From Pyrocephalus nanus (lineage: Eukaryota > Chordata > Aves > Passeriformes > Tyrannidae), in contig CM076259.1 of the NCBI GenBank assembly GCA_038380795.1, positions 29,184,977 to 29,248,976 of the forward strand: a stretch of DNA of 64,000 nt. The letters run 5' to 3'. The position numbers and the translations under genes were made by a program. Every line of letters starts with the position of its first letter. Position 1 is the stretch's first letter. The notes below the pieces were generated by a model. The model was not told where the DNA came from, ran no database searches, and was given only the letters and a program-made list of their open reading frames with translations. Of the stretch, positions 1 through 12,984 are shown piece by piece.

Positions 1-69
1 GGTTCTTTAATAGCCAGGATGGGATGCAACTTTTGTCTTCCAGTATAAAGGGAGCCTTTCCATTCCTTA

Positions 70-575
70 TAATTGGAAAGAATGGTGTTCCGGGAAGGAC
101 ATTGAGACGCTGGAGCAGGTCCAGAGAAGAGCAACAAGGCTGGTGAAGGGACTTGAGCCAAGTCCTATGAGGAGAGGCTGAGGGAGCTGGGGTTGTTTAG
201 CCTGGAGAAGAGGAGGCTCAGGGGGAACCTCATCACTCTCTACAACAACCTGAAAGGAACTTGTATCTGGGTGGGGGTTGGTCTCTTCTCGCAGGCAACT
301 ATCAGTAAGACAAGAGGATATGGTCTTAAGCTCTGCCAGGGGAGGTGTAGGTGGGATATTTGGAAGAAATTCTTTCCAGAGAGGATAATCAGGCATTGGA
401 ATGGGCTGCCCAGGGAAGTGGGGGATTCTCCATCCCTGGAGGTTTTTAAGATGAGGCTGAATGTGGCACTTAGTGCCATGGTCTAGTAACCACAAGGGTA
501 GTGGATCAAGAGTTGGACTTGATGATCTCAGAGGTCCTTTTCAACCCTGCTGATTTTATGATTCTATGATTCTAT
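70..575 (+). mobile_element. CR1 LINE fragment, 3' end
   Basis: Typical CR1 3' sequence: GGAGCAGGTCCAGAGAAGAG, GGGCTGCCCAGGGAAGTGGG and GTTGGACTTGATGATCTCAG, ending in the tandem ATTCTATGATTCTA tail at about 555-575. Confidence 0.88.
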
Positions 576-2639
576 TGCTTCCAGGGCAGCTGAGACAGGC
601 TCAGGGAATCCACTCAGGAAAACACGGGGAGCCATCTTTTAGAGCATTCTGCCTGATCAAGTGTACCTGAGTGCAACACACAGCAACACAGGGACAGGAG
701 GAGGAACTCCTTTCCCTCTCCCCACACTGCACATTTAGTGCTATTTTTGCATAGCTGAAAACCAGGTCGGTGATGAAGCAGGAGGCCAGCCCTCTGGGCC
801 AGGCTTTGGCTGACAGCTGCTAAACCTGTTTAGCCTGTTACTTGCAGGAATTCACCTTCTATAGGTGAGACCCTGGGGCTACCCCAGAGATGAGGAGGCA
901 GGCTGGGTGCCACCTTCCTTTTCAGTTCTGACATGGACTGAGCGCTGGAAATCTCAGTGCTCACACTTTGTTTGGGATTCCAGCCTGTCTCCTTGGGTCC
1001 TGGAGCATCAGGTGTAAAACTCAGAGCTGTTATGACTCATATCACACAGCCAACCAGGCACTGGAGTCCTGGGCATTGCTCTGTCACCCTCCTCCCCTTG
1101 CCAGTGGCTGTGCCTGCTGCCACTTTCTACTGACTTACACAAGGCACAGCAGGTTATCCAAGGAGCATGAGTGCTGCTGTGCTTCCGCTGTGTGGCAGCT
1201 TCATTTCACTGTAGGGAAAGCCACAACAGTTGCAGCAAAATGCCCTGCAAATCTTTCCTTCACAGCCTTTTCCTTGTGGATATATAATATTAAATTTCTA
1301 ATATTTTCCAACTATTTTATTTGATACTTTCTGGATGCTCAATTTATTTAGCAATAAAGGTAGTATAAATCTCAGCTGATGGATTCAGTGAGGTGCTTAG
1401 AATACAGCTAACAAATTAGTAAAGTTGTTAATTAAAATTTGCTGGTTGGTTCTTGTCCCCACCTGCATTGCACAGACATGTTACCACTGCATCATGCACA
1501 GTGCACAGAAGAGGGAGAGGGGTGGAGAATTCAGCAGAGAAAAATTGTATCGCAATTAACATGACTTTAAATTGTAACTAAAGTGAAATATACCTTGTTT
1601 AGTTTGCTTTTGTGGTGATTTTGATTCAATCCAGAGCCACAGAGAAATTTAGATATCTAATTTCTGTGTGAGACAACAGCTCTGTGCATCCGGGCCTTCC
1701 TGCCAGCTTTGTGTACAGAGAATCTGACTGCAGTCTGAGGCAGGTGCTGTGACATAAGCCAGGGCACATACTCTGTGTGACAAAGGGTCTCAGTAAAGTA
1801 GTAACCAAAGGAGAGCTGCAGATTTAATTCCTGTGATAAAGGTGTGCAGAAGAGCAGCATCATTTATTCTTATTGAGTTGGCTGCAATGGTCACGTAACA
1901 ACAGATACTTTACAGGTGTTGGGGGGAAACCTGTGTGACTGAACCGGGAGAAAGTGTGCACAAAGCAAATGACAGTCATTCAGCATGTCAATCTCCACAG
2001 TAACATAAAGGAGTTATATGGAAATAGCAAAGATAAGAGGGCCTTGCACAGCCTAATCTCTTTATATTGTGGAAACCAACAGTGTGAGGTAATGTGAGGT
2101 CAATGTGTTAGGGCTCCAATTCAGCTTCTAGTCACTCATTATTTGTCTAGCTGTGTGTCTGCCTGTCCATATAGCCCAGCTGTCCTAGCTCTCCTCCTTC
2201 AATTCTCAGCAGTGGCAGAGGCTGGGAAATGGCAGAGAGAAATCTTTTGGGCTTCCCTAGTTGATAAAGACTAGGGTGGGGCAAATGAAGAAAGTTTCTG
2301 TTATAGGAGATTTGCCAATTCCCACATCATTTGAAGTTTAAACCTGCAGTTTAAAAAATACAAAGAGTCTGATTGTTGAGTTTCTTCAACTTCCTTTTGA
2401 CCTATTATTTCCTTTTTCTAAATGAGTGCTGAGATTCCTACAGATTTGCCTGGCTGTAGAAACTGAGGCTTTAAAAGGAAAAAACTGAGATATTGCCAGA
2501 TTTTATTTTTTTTGATGAAAGAACTGACAGCATGATGTACTAGGATGAGGGAGGAGGGAAAGGCAAGGATGAATGTGATTGGCTTTTGAGCCAAGCATTC
2601 TGGGATGGGGGCTAATCCAGACCTGTCTTGGTTCTGCAG
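576..2639. other. no gene seen (TCAF 5' intron)
   Basis: Presumably an intron of the TCAF gene, because the first exon in the window begins at an acceptor (TTCTGCAG, 2632-2639). No match to the missing N-terminal TCAF repeat was found. Confidence 0.6.
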
Positions 2640-5600
2640 GCACCAGGCCGACCTCAGCCTTGATGCTGAGTTTCTCCTGCGTGGTGTGCTGGAGCTGGAT
2701 TTGATGACGGGGGGCATTCCCTCCACCCTGCTGGTGCACGGTGTCCTCTCCTTCCCCCTCTGCCTGGACAGCTCGCACCGCTGCCTCTTGGCTGCGGCAC
2801 ACTATGGCCGAGGCCGTGTTGTGGTGGCGACCCACGAGAGCCATCTGTTCTCCCCTAAGCTGGCCAGATTCCTGCTCAATGCTGTCTGCTGGCTGGATGC
2901 CGGGAGGAAGGGGCTGGTGGGTGTGAATCCCAGCCTGAAGAAACTGTGTAGCCTCCTCTCTCCGGAAGGGGTGAGGTCACAGGTGTCAGAGCTGATGGGT
3001 GACCTCAGCGTGTACTGCTGCTCTTCCTACAGCGACAGAGAGGCGGAAAGGATTCACGCTTTCGTGGCAGAGGGAGGTGGCCTATTGGTGGGAGGCCAGG
3101 CCTGGTACTGGGCTTCCCAGAACTGTGGCAAAGCCGCTGTGGCAGAATATCCTGGCAACAAAATCCTGAACCGCTTTGGGCTGAGTATCCTGGGGCAGGG
3201 TGGCCAGGCGGCCAAGCACCGGCCCGTGGGGCCCGGGGAGCACTACCACTTCCGCAGGGCACTCCTGCTCTTCAGCACGCAGGTGCACAAACGTGAGGAG
3301 CTCACGGGGCCCCTGAAGGACTGGCTGCACTGCCTGGCACGAGACTGCGCTGCCTTCCTGCGCATCCCAGCCCACGACTGCCCAGCATATGCCTCGCTGC
3401 ACCGCATCCTGACCAAAGTGCTTCAGAGAAGCGGGATCCCACAGGTCAGCAGGCACTGCCCTGTCAAGAGGAACTCCAAAGAGGCAGTCCTGCTCTGCAT
3501 GGCAACCGAGCTGTCCCTCACCATGACAGACAGTGCAGCCTTGGTGCAGAAATGTGCTGCTGGAGTCTGTGCCCTCCCCATCACTGTGGAAATTGATGGC
3601 ACAAACCCAGGTGAGGAGTGCCTCTCCCTTCCTCTTGAAACATCCTGTTGCCGGGGTGGGCATGGTGCCGGGCCTCAGCATGCATCCATCTGTGTATGTC
3701 TGAACATGTGCAATTTCACTGTGGGCTTGACAGGAGGACAACTTCTGTGTAGTGGCAGACGGGCTCCTTTTGTGGCCAGCCCTGATTTCAGCACTCTGAA
3801 ACACCCCTTCTTCCTCACTGTTGGTGCACAGGCACCTGGGGAAGAAGAACCCTCTAACAAGTGGTACGCCAGGGTACTTGCACAGCACAATGGCTTTGGC
3901 AAGAAAGCTTCTTTGGGAAACCCTGTGCTCCACACTGCAGGTTGCTGTTACCATAGTTGTGCTGATACAGCCATCTATGGAGCTATCTTACAAAGAGGCA
4001 GGAGTTAGAAACAAGAGGGTTTTTTGTTATGTATATAATTTCAGCCTGAGTTATAGCACAGTCTCACATCTTGTTGTATCAGCACAGTTAGTGGAGTGAA
4101 GATCTAGTTTTGGGGGTGAAAACAAGAGGCTGGAAGTATGATGGGAACTTCTTGGGCTACAACCACCACTGAAGCCAAGGTATTTGGTAATTATGTTATC
4201 AGTGATTTATCTAAGCTTAGGCCTTGTATCTCTACAAGCTTGCTGAGATTCCTGCTCACAACTGGTATGTTTAAACTGTAGGTTAAATTCCACTAGTAAG
4301 ATTTTATCCCCTGGAGAGATTAATCTTGAGATTTGGTGGGGTTTTTTTGGTACTAGAGTATGATTGATAAGGTTGTTTCCAAACTGTTCTAATGAGACAA
4401 AGGAGACTGTTTCTGGAGTGGCAATGCCTGAGTGTAGTGGTTATGCAAAGAGAAAAATTGTGGAATAACTGCTCATTGGTTTTAGCATTAATGAGTCCGG
4501 ACAAAAGGGGAAAATTGTTAGGGTTGGTTGAACTGAATGGATTGGCTCAAACACAGTATTTTGTTTAACCAGAAATATTCAGAATTTTTGTCATTTCACA
4601 TAAACAAAGAAGAAAGAAATGCTAGCAAACCCTGAACACCATTTCAAGACTGCCTTTGGTGCAAATTCAGCAAAACTGAAATGAACTGGTAAAACATTGT
4701 GATATAGTCTAATTTGCATTTTTCTGTGAATTAGGTTTTGCTTGACAAAACTGGTCTTGCTGTCTTGGATGACAGGAAAGGTTGTAAGTTGGGTGCTTTA
4801 CGACAGTTCAGCTCTTTTTAGGACTTTTGGTGTTTGTATTGAAACATACCTAAGTAAATTTTATGTCAGAGCTTGGGAGTGGAATTTACCCAATCTGTAC
4901 AGTAGAGATGGGTCAGTTTTGCACTGTGTATTGCAAATAATTAAAGAGATCTAGGATGAGGAGACTTGCTTTTCCAAGTGAAGACTGTCTAGAAACATGC
5001 TGAATTGTAGTGGCATGATGGGATATCCATCTTACCATTACACCTAGCATGGAATGATCTCTTTAGGCCTTCTCATAACTCCAGTCAGCTAGAAATGGGA
5101 ATTCCTATGGGCTCCAGCTTGTGCTGGAAAAATGCAAATGAATAGGGAAAAATGCAATGCTACTCTCAATCTGTTATTTGGCAGATATTTCATAACTATT
5201 ACAACTTCAACTGTGTTTCATACCAGCATAGTTGGCACCCCTTAGGAGGGCTTTAGGGTAAGAGAATCTGAGTGGAGGAGGTGTTGGAATTTTGATTTCT
5301 TTTTTTATTATTATGTATTATTTTTAAAGGATACTAGTAAATGCATTTAAGCTTGGCATTTCCACAAGTTCAGATTTGTGTGGGCTTGCTTACTAATGGT
5401 TTGATGTTCTTGTTCATGCTGCTACCCTATAGCCTTAAAACTGTATTTCTGGCAGGTTGGGTAAAATGTGAGATGGTTCTCTGAGTGTAGAGCAAGAGAT
5501 AAGAAAAGGATGGAAGAGTATTTTCTTGCTGCAAATTGAAGTCTCTAGAATCTGTAATGGTCAGGACAAAGAAGTGCTTGACTGTTCAAGACTGTGTTAT

Positions 5601-8600
5601 CTCTTACCTTTAGGTAAGACAGCCTGGAGGAGCACAGGACTCTACCTCCCTGAAGGGCACACAGCAGTTATAACGTGCCCTTGCCTAGTGGTCGGTGCTG
5701 GTCTGAAGGTAACTCTCTCTATTTTGGCTTTAGTTTACACCTCTGTATTTGACAGGTCAGTGCTCAAAAATTCTCTCCTTAACGGTTTTTGCTACCTTTT
5801 CAGTCCCTTCCTACTGCTGCCACCCTGTGGCACTTCAAATGCTTCGTTATTATGTTTTCACCTCGTGTGTCCTTACTCTCTTCTTTTGCATTCTTCGTGG
5901 TTTTGTGTGCTGGAGGGATAATTAAGTGTGGCTGCTGCTTGAGAGCAGCTATGTTCGTTCTGTTATTTTGCAAAGAGAGCTGGGCCGTTCTATGCACAAA
6001 ACTTGATTCCATCTCTTCAGATTTCTCATAAATTGCTTTGACAGTGCTGTCATTACTGCTCAAGTAGATGTATCCAGATCAGAGATACACTGTTACTTGG
6101 GATCCCATTCTCCACGAAATATGACATAGGTAAATGCTTACCTGCTTGAACATTTTTTGCAGCTGAAATGCAAATTTAACTCAGGTGATCTGTCTGATCC
6201 TGCAGCCACATGCTGTTTGTTTTCCTGTAAGAGGTCCAAGGAAAAGGCACAATAAAAGATGTCAGCCGTGTTCATACCTCTCCAACTCCTGTGTTACAGG
6301 ACGTGACCTTGCTTCTGGTAAAGGGTAGAGGAATGATCAATGCAAGTACAGTGTAGTGAAAGAAGTCACTGCAGTACCCTGACCAACTAGTGAAGGATGT
6401 AGTTGAGCCAGTAATAACAGGAGAATAGCTGTAAGACTGAGACAGGGATAGCACTGAACTTCATCAGCTTTTTTCATTATATTTGCTGATTCTGGCGACC
6501 ACAGGCTGAAAACTTGAACTAGGCTGGAGTCAGAAGGCTGCTTCTGTGTGCGTGCTCTGCAGGGACAGTGCTGCAGGATAGAGCTCAGAGTGTTGAGGTC
6601 AGTCTGCCAGGTCACACTCGGACACCTTTGACCAGCTGTCCCTATGCTTCTGTTTGGCAGGTGCAGATTGGGTGTCACACAGATGACCTCTCTCATGCCA
6701 AAGAGCTGAAGCGGGCGCCAGTGGTAATACGCACCTGTGATGTTGCCTGCCAGAAGCAGTCCGTTTCTTGCCTCTGGGGTGGCCTGATTTATATCATTGT
6801 ACCAGCAAGGAGTGTCCTGGGGAAGGTGCTCATCACAGTGGAAGGGGCAGTCAGAGCTCCTTTCTTCAAGCTTGGTATGTTTGTTTACCTTGGTGCTTTT
6901 TTCCTTTTAGGGCTGCTCTCAGGTGCTGCTGTCCCTCTGACTGAAAGTAAATATGGTCCTGTGCTTAGGAAGGTCTTAAAAATGCTTGGGTTTAGGAATA
7001 CCCAGATTTAGTTTTCTTACTATGGTGTCCTCTGGGATTCCCATTTTTCTACTAATTTTTAAAAATGGTAGAAAGGTGGCCACCAGGACTGTCAACCTCA
7101 CTTCTGTAGCTGGGAAGATCATGGAACAGATTCTCCGAGATGCTATGCTAAGGCACATGGAGAACAGGGGGGTGATTTGGGACAGCCAGCCTGGCTTCAG
7201 CAAGGACAAGTTCTGCCCAGCAAACCTAGTGGCCTTCTATGATGGAGTCACTCCATCAGTGAACAAGGGAAGGGGTATGGATATTGTCTATCTGAACTTC
7301 TGTAAGGCCTTTGACATGGTCCCTCAAAAAATCCTTCTCAAAATTGAAAAGTCATGGACCTGTTGGAGTGGGTCTAGAGGAGGGCTGTGAAGATTACTGG
7401 GGGACTGGAGCACCTCTCCTGTGAGGCAAGGGTGAGAGAGTTTGGATGTTCAGACTGGAGAAGAGAAGGCTCCTGGGAGACCTTATTGTGACCTTTAAAG
7501 TGGGCCAGTGGTGATGGTTTTAAACTAGAAGAGGGAGACTGACCTCTGCCACGACAAAGCATGCTTTGTGATCTGCCAGCTTTACTGTGCCCCCATCTGG
7601 CCATCTCTAGTCCCTACAATAAATCTCTGATGAATTTCCCGTGTTTCCAGCAGTTTCTCTTTTCTTCTCTTCCTAGATTCAATTTCTTCTTTCTCTTCTG
7701 TTAAACTAAACAAAACCAAGGTTGTTGTGTGAAATAGCAAATCTCTGCTAGAGAAGAAGTAGTCAGACACTGGAGAAACTTGATGCTTCTTGTTCTTTGA
7801 TGGAAAACAGGGATCTGTTCTTGCTATGCTACTCTGTTATATGCCAGTCCTTTTCTGTCTGTTTCCTACCAGTTAAAGAGCCTAGGGAGACTTCCTAAGC
7901 ACAGAATAAGGGTTGGCTATTTAACAGCCACCCCCGCCCAGTCATGGAATTGTTTTCCGTGAAAATTTCGTGACCATGGACTACTCCAAGCTTGACCTCT
8001 GTAAGTGTGCCCAAAAGTCAGAGCTGCTCTTAAACCTATTTTCTTTGTTGTTGACATAGGGGAGACCTGTGAAAGCCAGTGGAAGGCCTGTATCCGACAC
8101 TACCCTGCTCCCTGGGCAGAACTGGCTGTTGAGAATCTTATCCTGACGGTGCCCTCCGACAGCATCCGCCACATGGAGAACCCACGGCCGCTGCTGACCC
8201 TGTGGAATGAGATCATGGTGGCAATAAGCAAACTGGCAGCCATACCAACGAAATTCCCAAGGCCAGAGAGGATTGTAACAGATGTCCAGATCTCATGTGG
8301 TAGGTGCATTGCCATATGGCCTTCTCGAGGGCTAAGAGACAAGTGACCTCCAGCACCAGTGTCTGTTCCTTCAAGGTTATTTTGCTAAAACCAGACAGGG
8401 AACATATGTGAGGTGTTAAATGACTGTGACCCTTGCATAATTGCAAGATACTCCATCAGGGTGGAAATATGGTAAGGCAGGGCTCGAAAAACATATTGAC
8501 CTTTTTAGATGACTCCCTGCTCTCAAAACTACTGTTGTCTCCTCAGCTGTTCTTCTGTCTGGGTGTGTTAAGATGCAGAGCTGCTGACTGCAGTGGCTTT

Positions 8601-11423
8601 AGCTCACATATAGTTACTCATTCTCCCTCCTGAATGCCAATACAGCTGGGAGACAGTGACCCGATTTCTATTTTTTCTCTGCCTCAGTCACAGGATTGTT
8701 TTTATGTGTTCAGTGACAATTTTTAAAGCTCCAAGTGCCTACTTGCTGGAGATGGGCTCCACAAAGGTTTCTGTGGGCAAAGCTTAGCCCAAAAATATGG
8801 GCCTGAGAGGATGGCAGTGGAGGAGTAGAACCTGTATTGCTCTCAAAGCTCATGAGTGTGTGTTTTTGCAGCTGATGCTCCCCACTCCAGCTTTTCCAGA
8901 ACTGAGTGCCTTTGATCTAGATTATATGGTAAATGAACTTTGCAATAAACATTTTTTCAGTTGTTTTTCAAAATATACTGGTTAAATTCATTATCCCACA
9001 AAAAGACAAGGGCTTGGCATGAACCCTGATGTCCTAACTCTTTGCTAAGCCACATGGAAAGAATTTGTGGCACATCCTGGGAGTGTTAAGTTCTGCTATC
9101 CTGAGCAAGTGCCCGTTAAAAAGATCATAGTCCACAAACATAAAATTCCCTTCTGGTTTGAGTGGACTAAATGGTTTCACTCACATTTCTGGACCTGAAC
9201 AGTGATTGCTAAATGCATGCATCCCTCTTGTTAAAAGAAGAGGAGGCTTAAGATCTGTGGGAAGGAGATTGCCATTCATGTTCTCCAGCTTGGGCAGTCT
9301 TCAAACTTTGTGTTCAAAATCAGCTGTGTGGGCTCCCTCTGCAGCGAGTGTAAAGGGCTGCTTATTCCCTGTTACAATAGGCATTTGAGTTTGTGAGAAT
9401 GACTCTTATATCAAGTTTTGGGCTTCTTCAAGGAGGACCAATTAGGGATGAAGACACAAAGGAGTCATAAGTAAACTCCCCCGTGTAATGCAAGATTCTT
9501 GTTCAGCATCATGGTGGGAAGTTGTTCACAGAATAGCTATCCTACAAGGCTAAGACCAGGCTTAAGTATGACAAGCTTTGCAGGACAAACTATGTTTTCC
9601 ACATATCTCACCCACACCACTGACTACTGGAGTGTAGACCTGCAGTATCCACACTCTACACAGGAAGACTCAAGGTCTGCCATGGTGCTGAATCACGTGC
9701 TTGTTTCGGCATCAACTGTGCTCAGTTTGTGAGTATTCTGGGCAATGGTCAGGCCTTTCCCCTCATCCTAAAATCTCAACCTCAGTTCAACCGTGAGTGT
9801 ATGCTTATGTATGAAAAGGGAAAGCAGGGGAAACTGTGCTTAACTGATATTTCAGTCCTACCTTTACACAGTGTATTTGACTATTTGCTGGGGCGAAACA
9901 TGATGAGTTTCCTTACCTCACAAGGGGGAAAAGTGGTCATTCACGGTAGTACATTGTGGTTTGTGAGATAAAGGCAACGCGATCAGAAATGAAAAAAAAG
10001 TTTAGTCGCTTGTGTCTGAGAGGCACTGAGGTGAGCACTTGGTGATGTGTTTTGGTTCCTGTCATTCCTGCAGGCTGGATGCATGCTGGATACCCCATCA
10101 TGGGCCACCTAGATTCGGTGAAGGAGATGTTAGATGTGAAGCATATGCAAACTACTGGTCTTTGGGGTCCTATCCATGAGCTTGGACACAATCAACAGCA
10201 GCAAGCATGGGAATTTCCCCCTCATACCACAGAGGCCACATGCAACCTCTGGTCTGTCTATGTTCATGAGAAGGTGCTGGGGATTCCCAGGCACCAGGCC
10301 CATCAGGCCCTTAAGTCACAGTGTCGGCAGGAAAGGATAAAAGAGTATCTGAGGAAAGGCGCTCAACTAAAGGACTGGAACGTGTGGACTGCTCTGGAGA
10401 CATACCTGCAGGTAACTGGGAGAAGTGTGTGCATTCTTAGTGCAGTCAGTGAAGCCTGTGTCAGAGGGATGGCTGCAGCCTGGTGACTGTAGTTGTCAAG
10501 CCTAGTAGATGTTTTCTTGCTATCTGGGTTCATCTTGGACCCAGAAAGGGCATGAGAGGTATATAGGCAGAGTGTTTAATGCTGATGTCTCCTGAAAACC
10601 TTCCTTTGCCAGACTTGGGCTTAGCCAGTCATGGAGGTAGCTTGGTGCAGTATACTAATCTTTCTCCCTAGGAGAGAAACAGGAGCTGCTGCTGGTTATA
10701 CAGCATGGGAAAAGGATGATCAGACTTGGGCACAGTTCTTTAGACTGCTGCAGATTTCCTGTGGGACACTGGGCTAGTTGGTGAAAAAATCTTGGCGCAG
10801 TAAAATGTCTAGAAGAGCCAGGCTTTGAGCAGTATCATGGCCAGGCTCCTTTTTACAAAACATACAAAGAACATGGTATTCATATCAGTCAATGCACTGA
10901 GTGGAGCCAGTGTAGTCCATCAAGTGGGAAGGGGGTGGGTTTAGCTCTAAAAAGAGATAAAACATGAGACTTTAAAATATGAACCCTGTCCTAGATTAAA
11001 GAGCATTCCCTTGGGAAGTATGCAAGAGAGATTTTCCTCTTTCCCTTTAATCCTCTTAGCAACTAGTAGTCTAATGGAGAGAGCACTCAACCTGATTTTA
11101 ATTGGGTACTATAAAGCAAATGTCCATTTTGATGGCTTAACCTACTGACTGTTGCGAAGTAACTTTCCCTCAGCCCCCTTGTCTGGAAGCTCTCACATCT
11201 AATATGAGCAACAAAATATTTAAGTATTGATCCTGATTTTTCCACATCCCAGAGAAGCACCTGAATCATCAAGCTGAAGAGTAAACCTTTGTTTTTTTCT
11301 TGTGCAATGAATATAAAAATAGTTATACAGAGTAAAACAGTTTGAAAAAGGGAAATTTTCCCACAATAGTTTGGCCAGTGTCCCCCTGCCTCACTCACAC
11401 TTATAGGCTGGGGTTTATATATA

Positions 11424-11506
<83 letters not shown>

Positions 11507-12272
11507 ACCACGTCCTGTCTGGTCAATAGCACAACTGCTGGAATAAATGTGATGTGAAAGAAAAATGACAATTCTGCAACAGCAGCTTTTCTGTATGAAT
11601 CCCTTTTGTTCTCATTCCTAGCCAAAACACATCCTGCTCACAATCTCTCCTTCCTGTTTTCTCAGTACTCCCTGTTGTCCTTGTTCTCCTGTGCTCCTTC
11701 TTTCTAGATATTCTGTCAATGTCCTCTGATGCTTTTTCACTGCACAAGAAGCTTTCCTCTCTCCAAAGCAGCAGCTTGTATAGTAGGTTGCTGACATTTC
11801 TGCATCTTTCATCTCTGTTTGTTTTGGGAGGCCAGTGTAATAGGAAGGTATTTTTCTGTACTCTAGTTATGCTCTGAAGCCTGAAAGTTGGATGCTTTCA
11901 TCTAAGTTTACATTAATTTCAAAAGACACTGCAGAAAACTATGAAATATTCTACTGTTTGTAACACAGGAATAATGCCAGTGAAATGATAACTTAATTGT
12001 TTTTACACTATATTCTTCTCCATCAGTTGCAGGAGGGATTTGGTTGGGACCCCTTCATCCACCTCTTCTCTGACTACCAGAAAATGTCCACTATCCCAAA
12101 AGACAACCCTTCTAAGATGAACTTGTGGGCACAGAAGTTTTCTCAGCAGGTGAATAAAAATTTGGCTCCATTCTTTATGGCCTGGGGATGGCCTATCAAG
12201 AAAGAGCTGTCTCTGGAACTGTCCTCTCTACCCAGCTGGGAACAGGACCCAATGAGATCCTATAAACCATAA
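2640..12272 (+). CDS. TCAF: TRPM8 channel-associated factor (TCAF/FAM115), 3' six exons; N-terminus outside window
   Basis: Exons read at 2640-3610, 5614-5708, 6661-6874, 8060-8299, 10074-10411 and 12027-12272 (TAA stop). All have AG acceptors and GT donors, and the phases join cleanly to about 701 residues. Family knowledge: TCAF proteins (about 920 residues in mammals) bind the cold/menthol channel TRPM8 and control its surface level and gating; they carry an N-terminal repeated domain and a peptidase-M60-like domain. Seen here: [23 protein letters not shown] and [13 protein letters not shown] in the first exon (second N-terminal repeat), [10 protein letters not shown] and [12 protein letters not shown] in the third, [13 protein letters not shown] and HELGHNQQ in the fifth, and [13 protein letters not shown] in the last. 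The missing roughly 220 N-terminal residues match the first repeat, which must lie left of base 1. Whether this is the orthologue of TCAF1 or TCAF2 cannot be told. A possible AATAAA signal lies at 12467-12472. Confidence 0.93.
7069..7550 (+). mobile_element. CR1 LINE fragment with reverse-transcriptase remnant
   Basis: Lies in the TCAF intron. The frame reads [39 protein letters not shown] and [18 protein letters not shown], the conserved CR1 reverse-transcriptase core. It then jumps near 7345 to CR1 3' sequence (ACTGGAGCACCTCTCCTGTG), so it is internally deleted. Confidence 0.9.
10074..10411 (+). other. TCAF: TCAF exon carrying the M60 zinc-type motif HELGH
   Basis: This exon encodes [13 protein letters not shown], then HELGHNQQ, then [14 protein letters not shown]. 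The complete HExxH followed by nearby glutamates is the pattern of an M60 (enhancin-like) metallopeptidase active site. From memory, mammalian TCAF1 has HELGR here and so lacks the second histidine. The reading frame is open and both splice sites are good. Activity is inference only. Confidence 0.85.
11416..11504. repeat. (TA)n microsatellite
   Basis: About 88 bases of alternating TA with two TTT interruptions, in the TCAF intron before the last exon. Confidence 0.98.
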
Positions 12273-12466
12273 AGGAAAACTATCTAAATCTTGATTCTCA
12301 TACTAGCTATGGCCTATCTTTTTCTCCTTGTGTGTTGCATGACAGCTCACTATGTGCTTAGATTTACACTGGATTCTTCAGCTTCTTGCTGACAATGGAG
12401 GCCAACCCAACAGAAATTCAACAGGAACTTGTCTGCAGATCTGCAATCTAAGCTGTCTTCTGAAGG

Positions 12467-12472
12467 AATAAA
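12467..12472 (+). terminator. candidate polyadenylation signal of the TCAF gene
   Basis: AATAAA on the + strand, about 195 bases after the TAA stop of the TCAF last exon. Position and hexamer fit, but no transcript end is available. Confidence 0.45.
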
Positions 12473-12984
12473 TAATCAGTGAGCTTTGTTCTGGGTTCTT
12501 CACCTCGGGAGGAATGTAATTCTGAGTTTATTTAGTTCCTACAGAACCTTTCTCTGATGAAATGGAAGTTTTCAGGGTGAAGCAGTCACTGGAACGGTCT
12601 CAAGGACAATATCAAGGGAATATAGATCTTTAAAGCAAATAGTAGCCTTCACAATGTTGTACTCTTCAGTTATAACCTCAGTGACATGAGATTTTAACTA
12701 TTGTTTTTATAACCCTAAAATCCCTAATTTTTCATTCCTCTACTTATGCAGAACTTCCACACCTTATGGAAATGGCCTTGTATACAGGTTATATATATAT
12801 ACATAGTTGATACTGAAATGCTGTAGATTTCTTCCTACATTCTATGACTGTGTGACCCAACATCCAGCTTTATGTGAATAAGTCAATTATAAGTTGTAGC
12901 TGTCACTCTTAACCATGGCCTGACAACGAGATACATCCAATGTAGATGGGAGAGTGGAAGCAAAGAGGTGACTTGATTGTAGTC

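Noticed and set aside
3611..4008. Open frame continuing 132 codons past the TCAF exon donor
   Set aside because: The CCAG/GTGAGG donor at 3610 joins in phase to the next conserved exon at 5614. The read-through part has no TCAF similarity.
6568..6660. Frame upstream of the VQIGC exon reading EVSLPG, similar to mammalian TCAF
   Set aside because: The exon at 5614-5708 already supplies the matching 31 residues with exact length and phase, and a good acceptor lies at 6659-6660. The similarity is short and probably chance.
11342..11625. YIYIYI-repeat frames on both strands
   Set aside because: Translation of the TA microsatellite.
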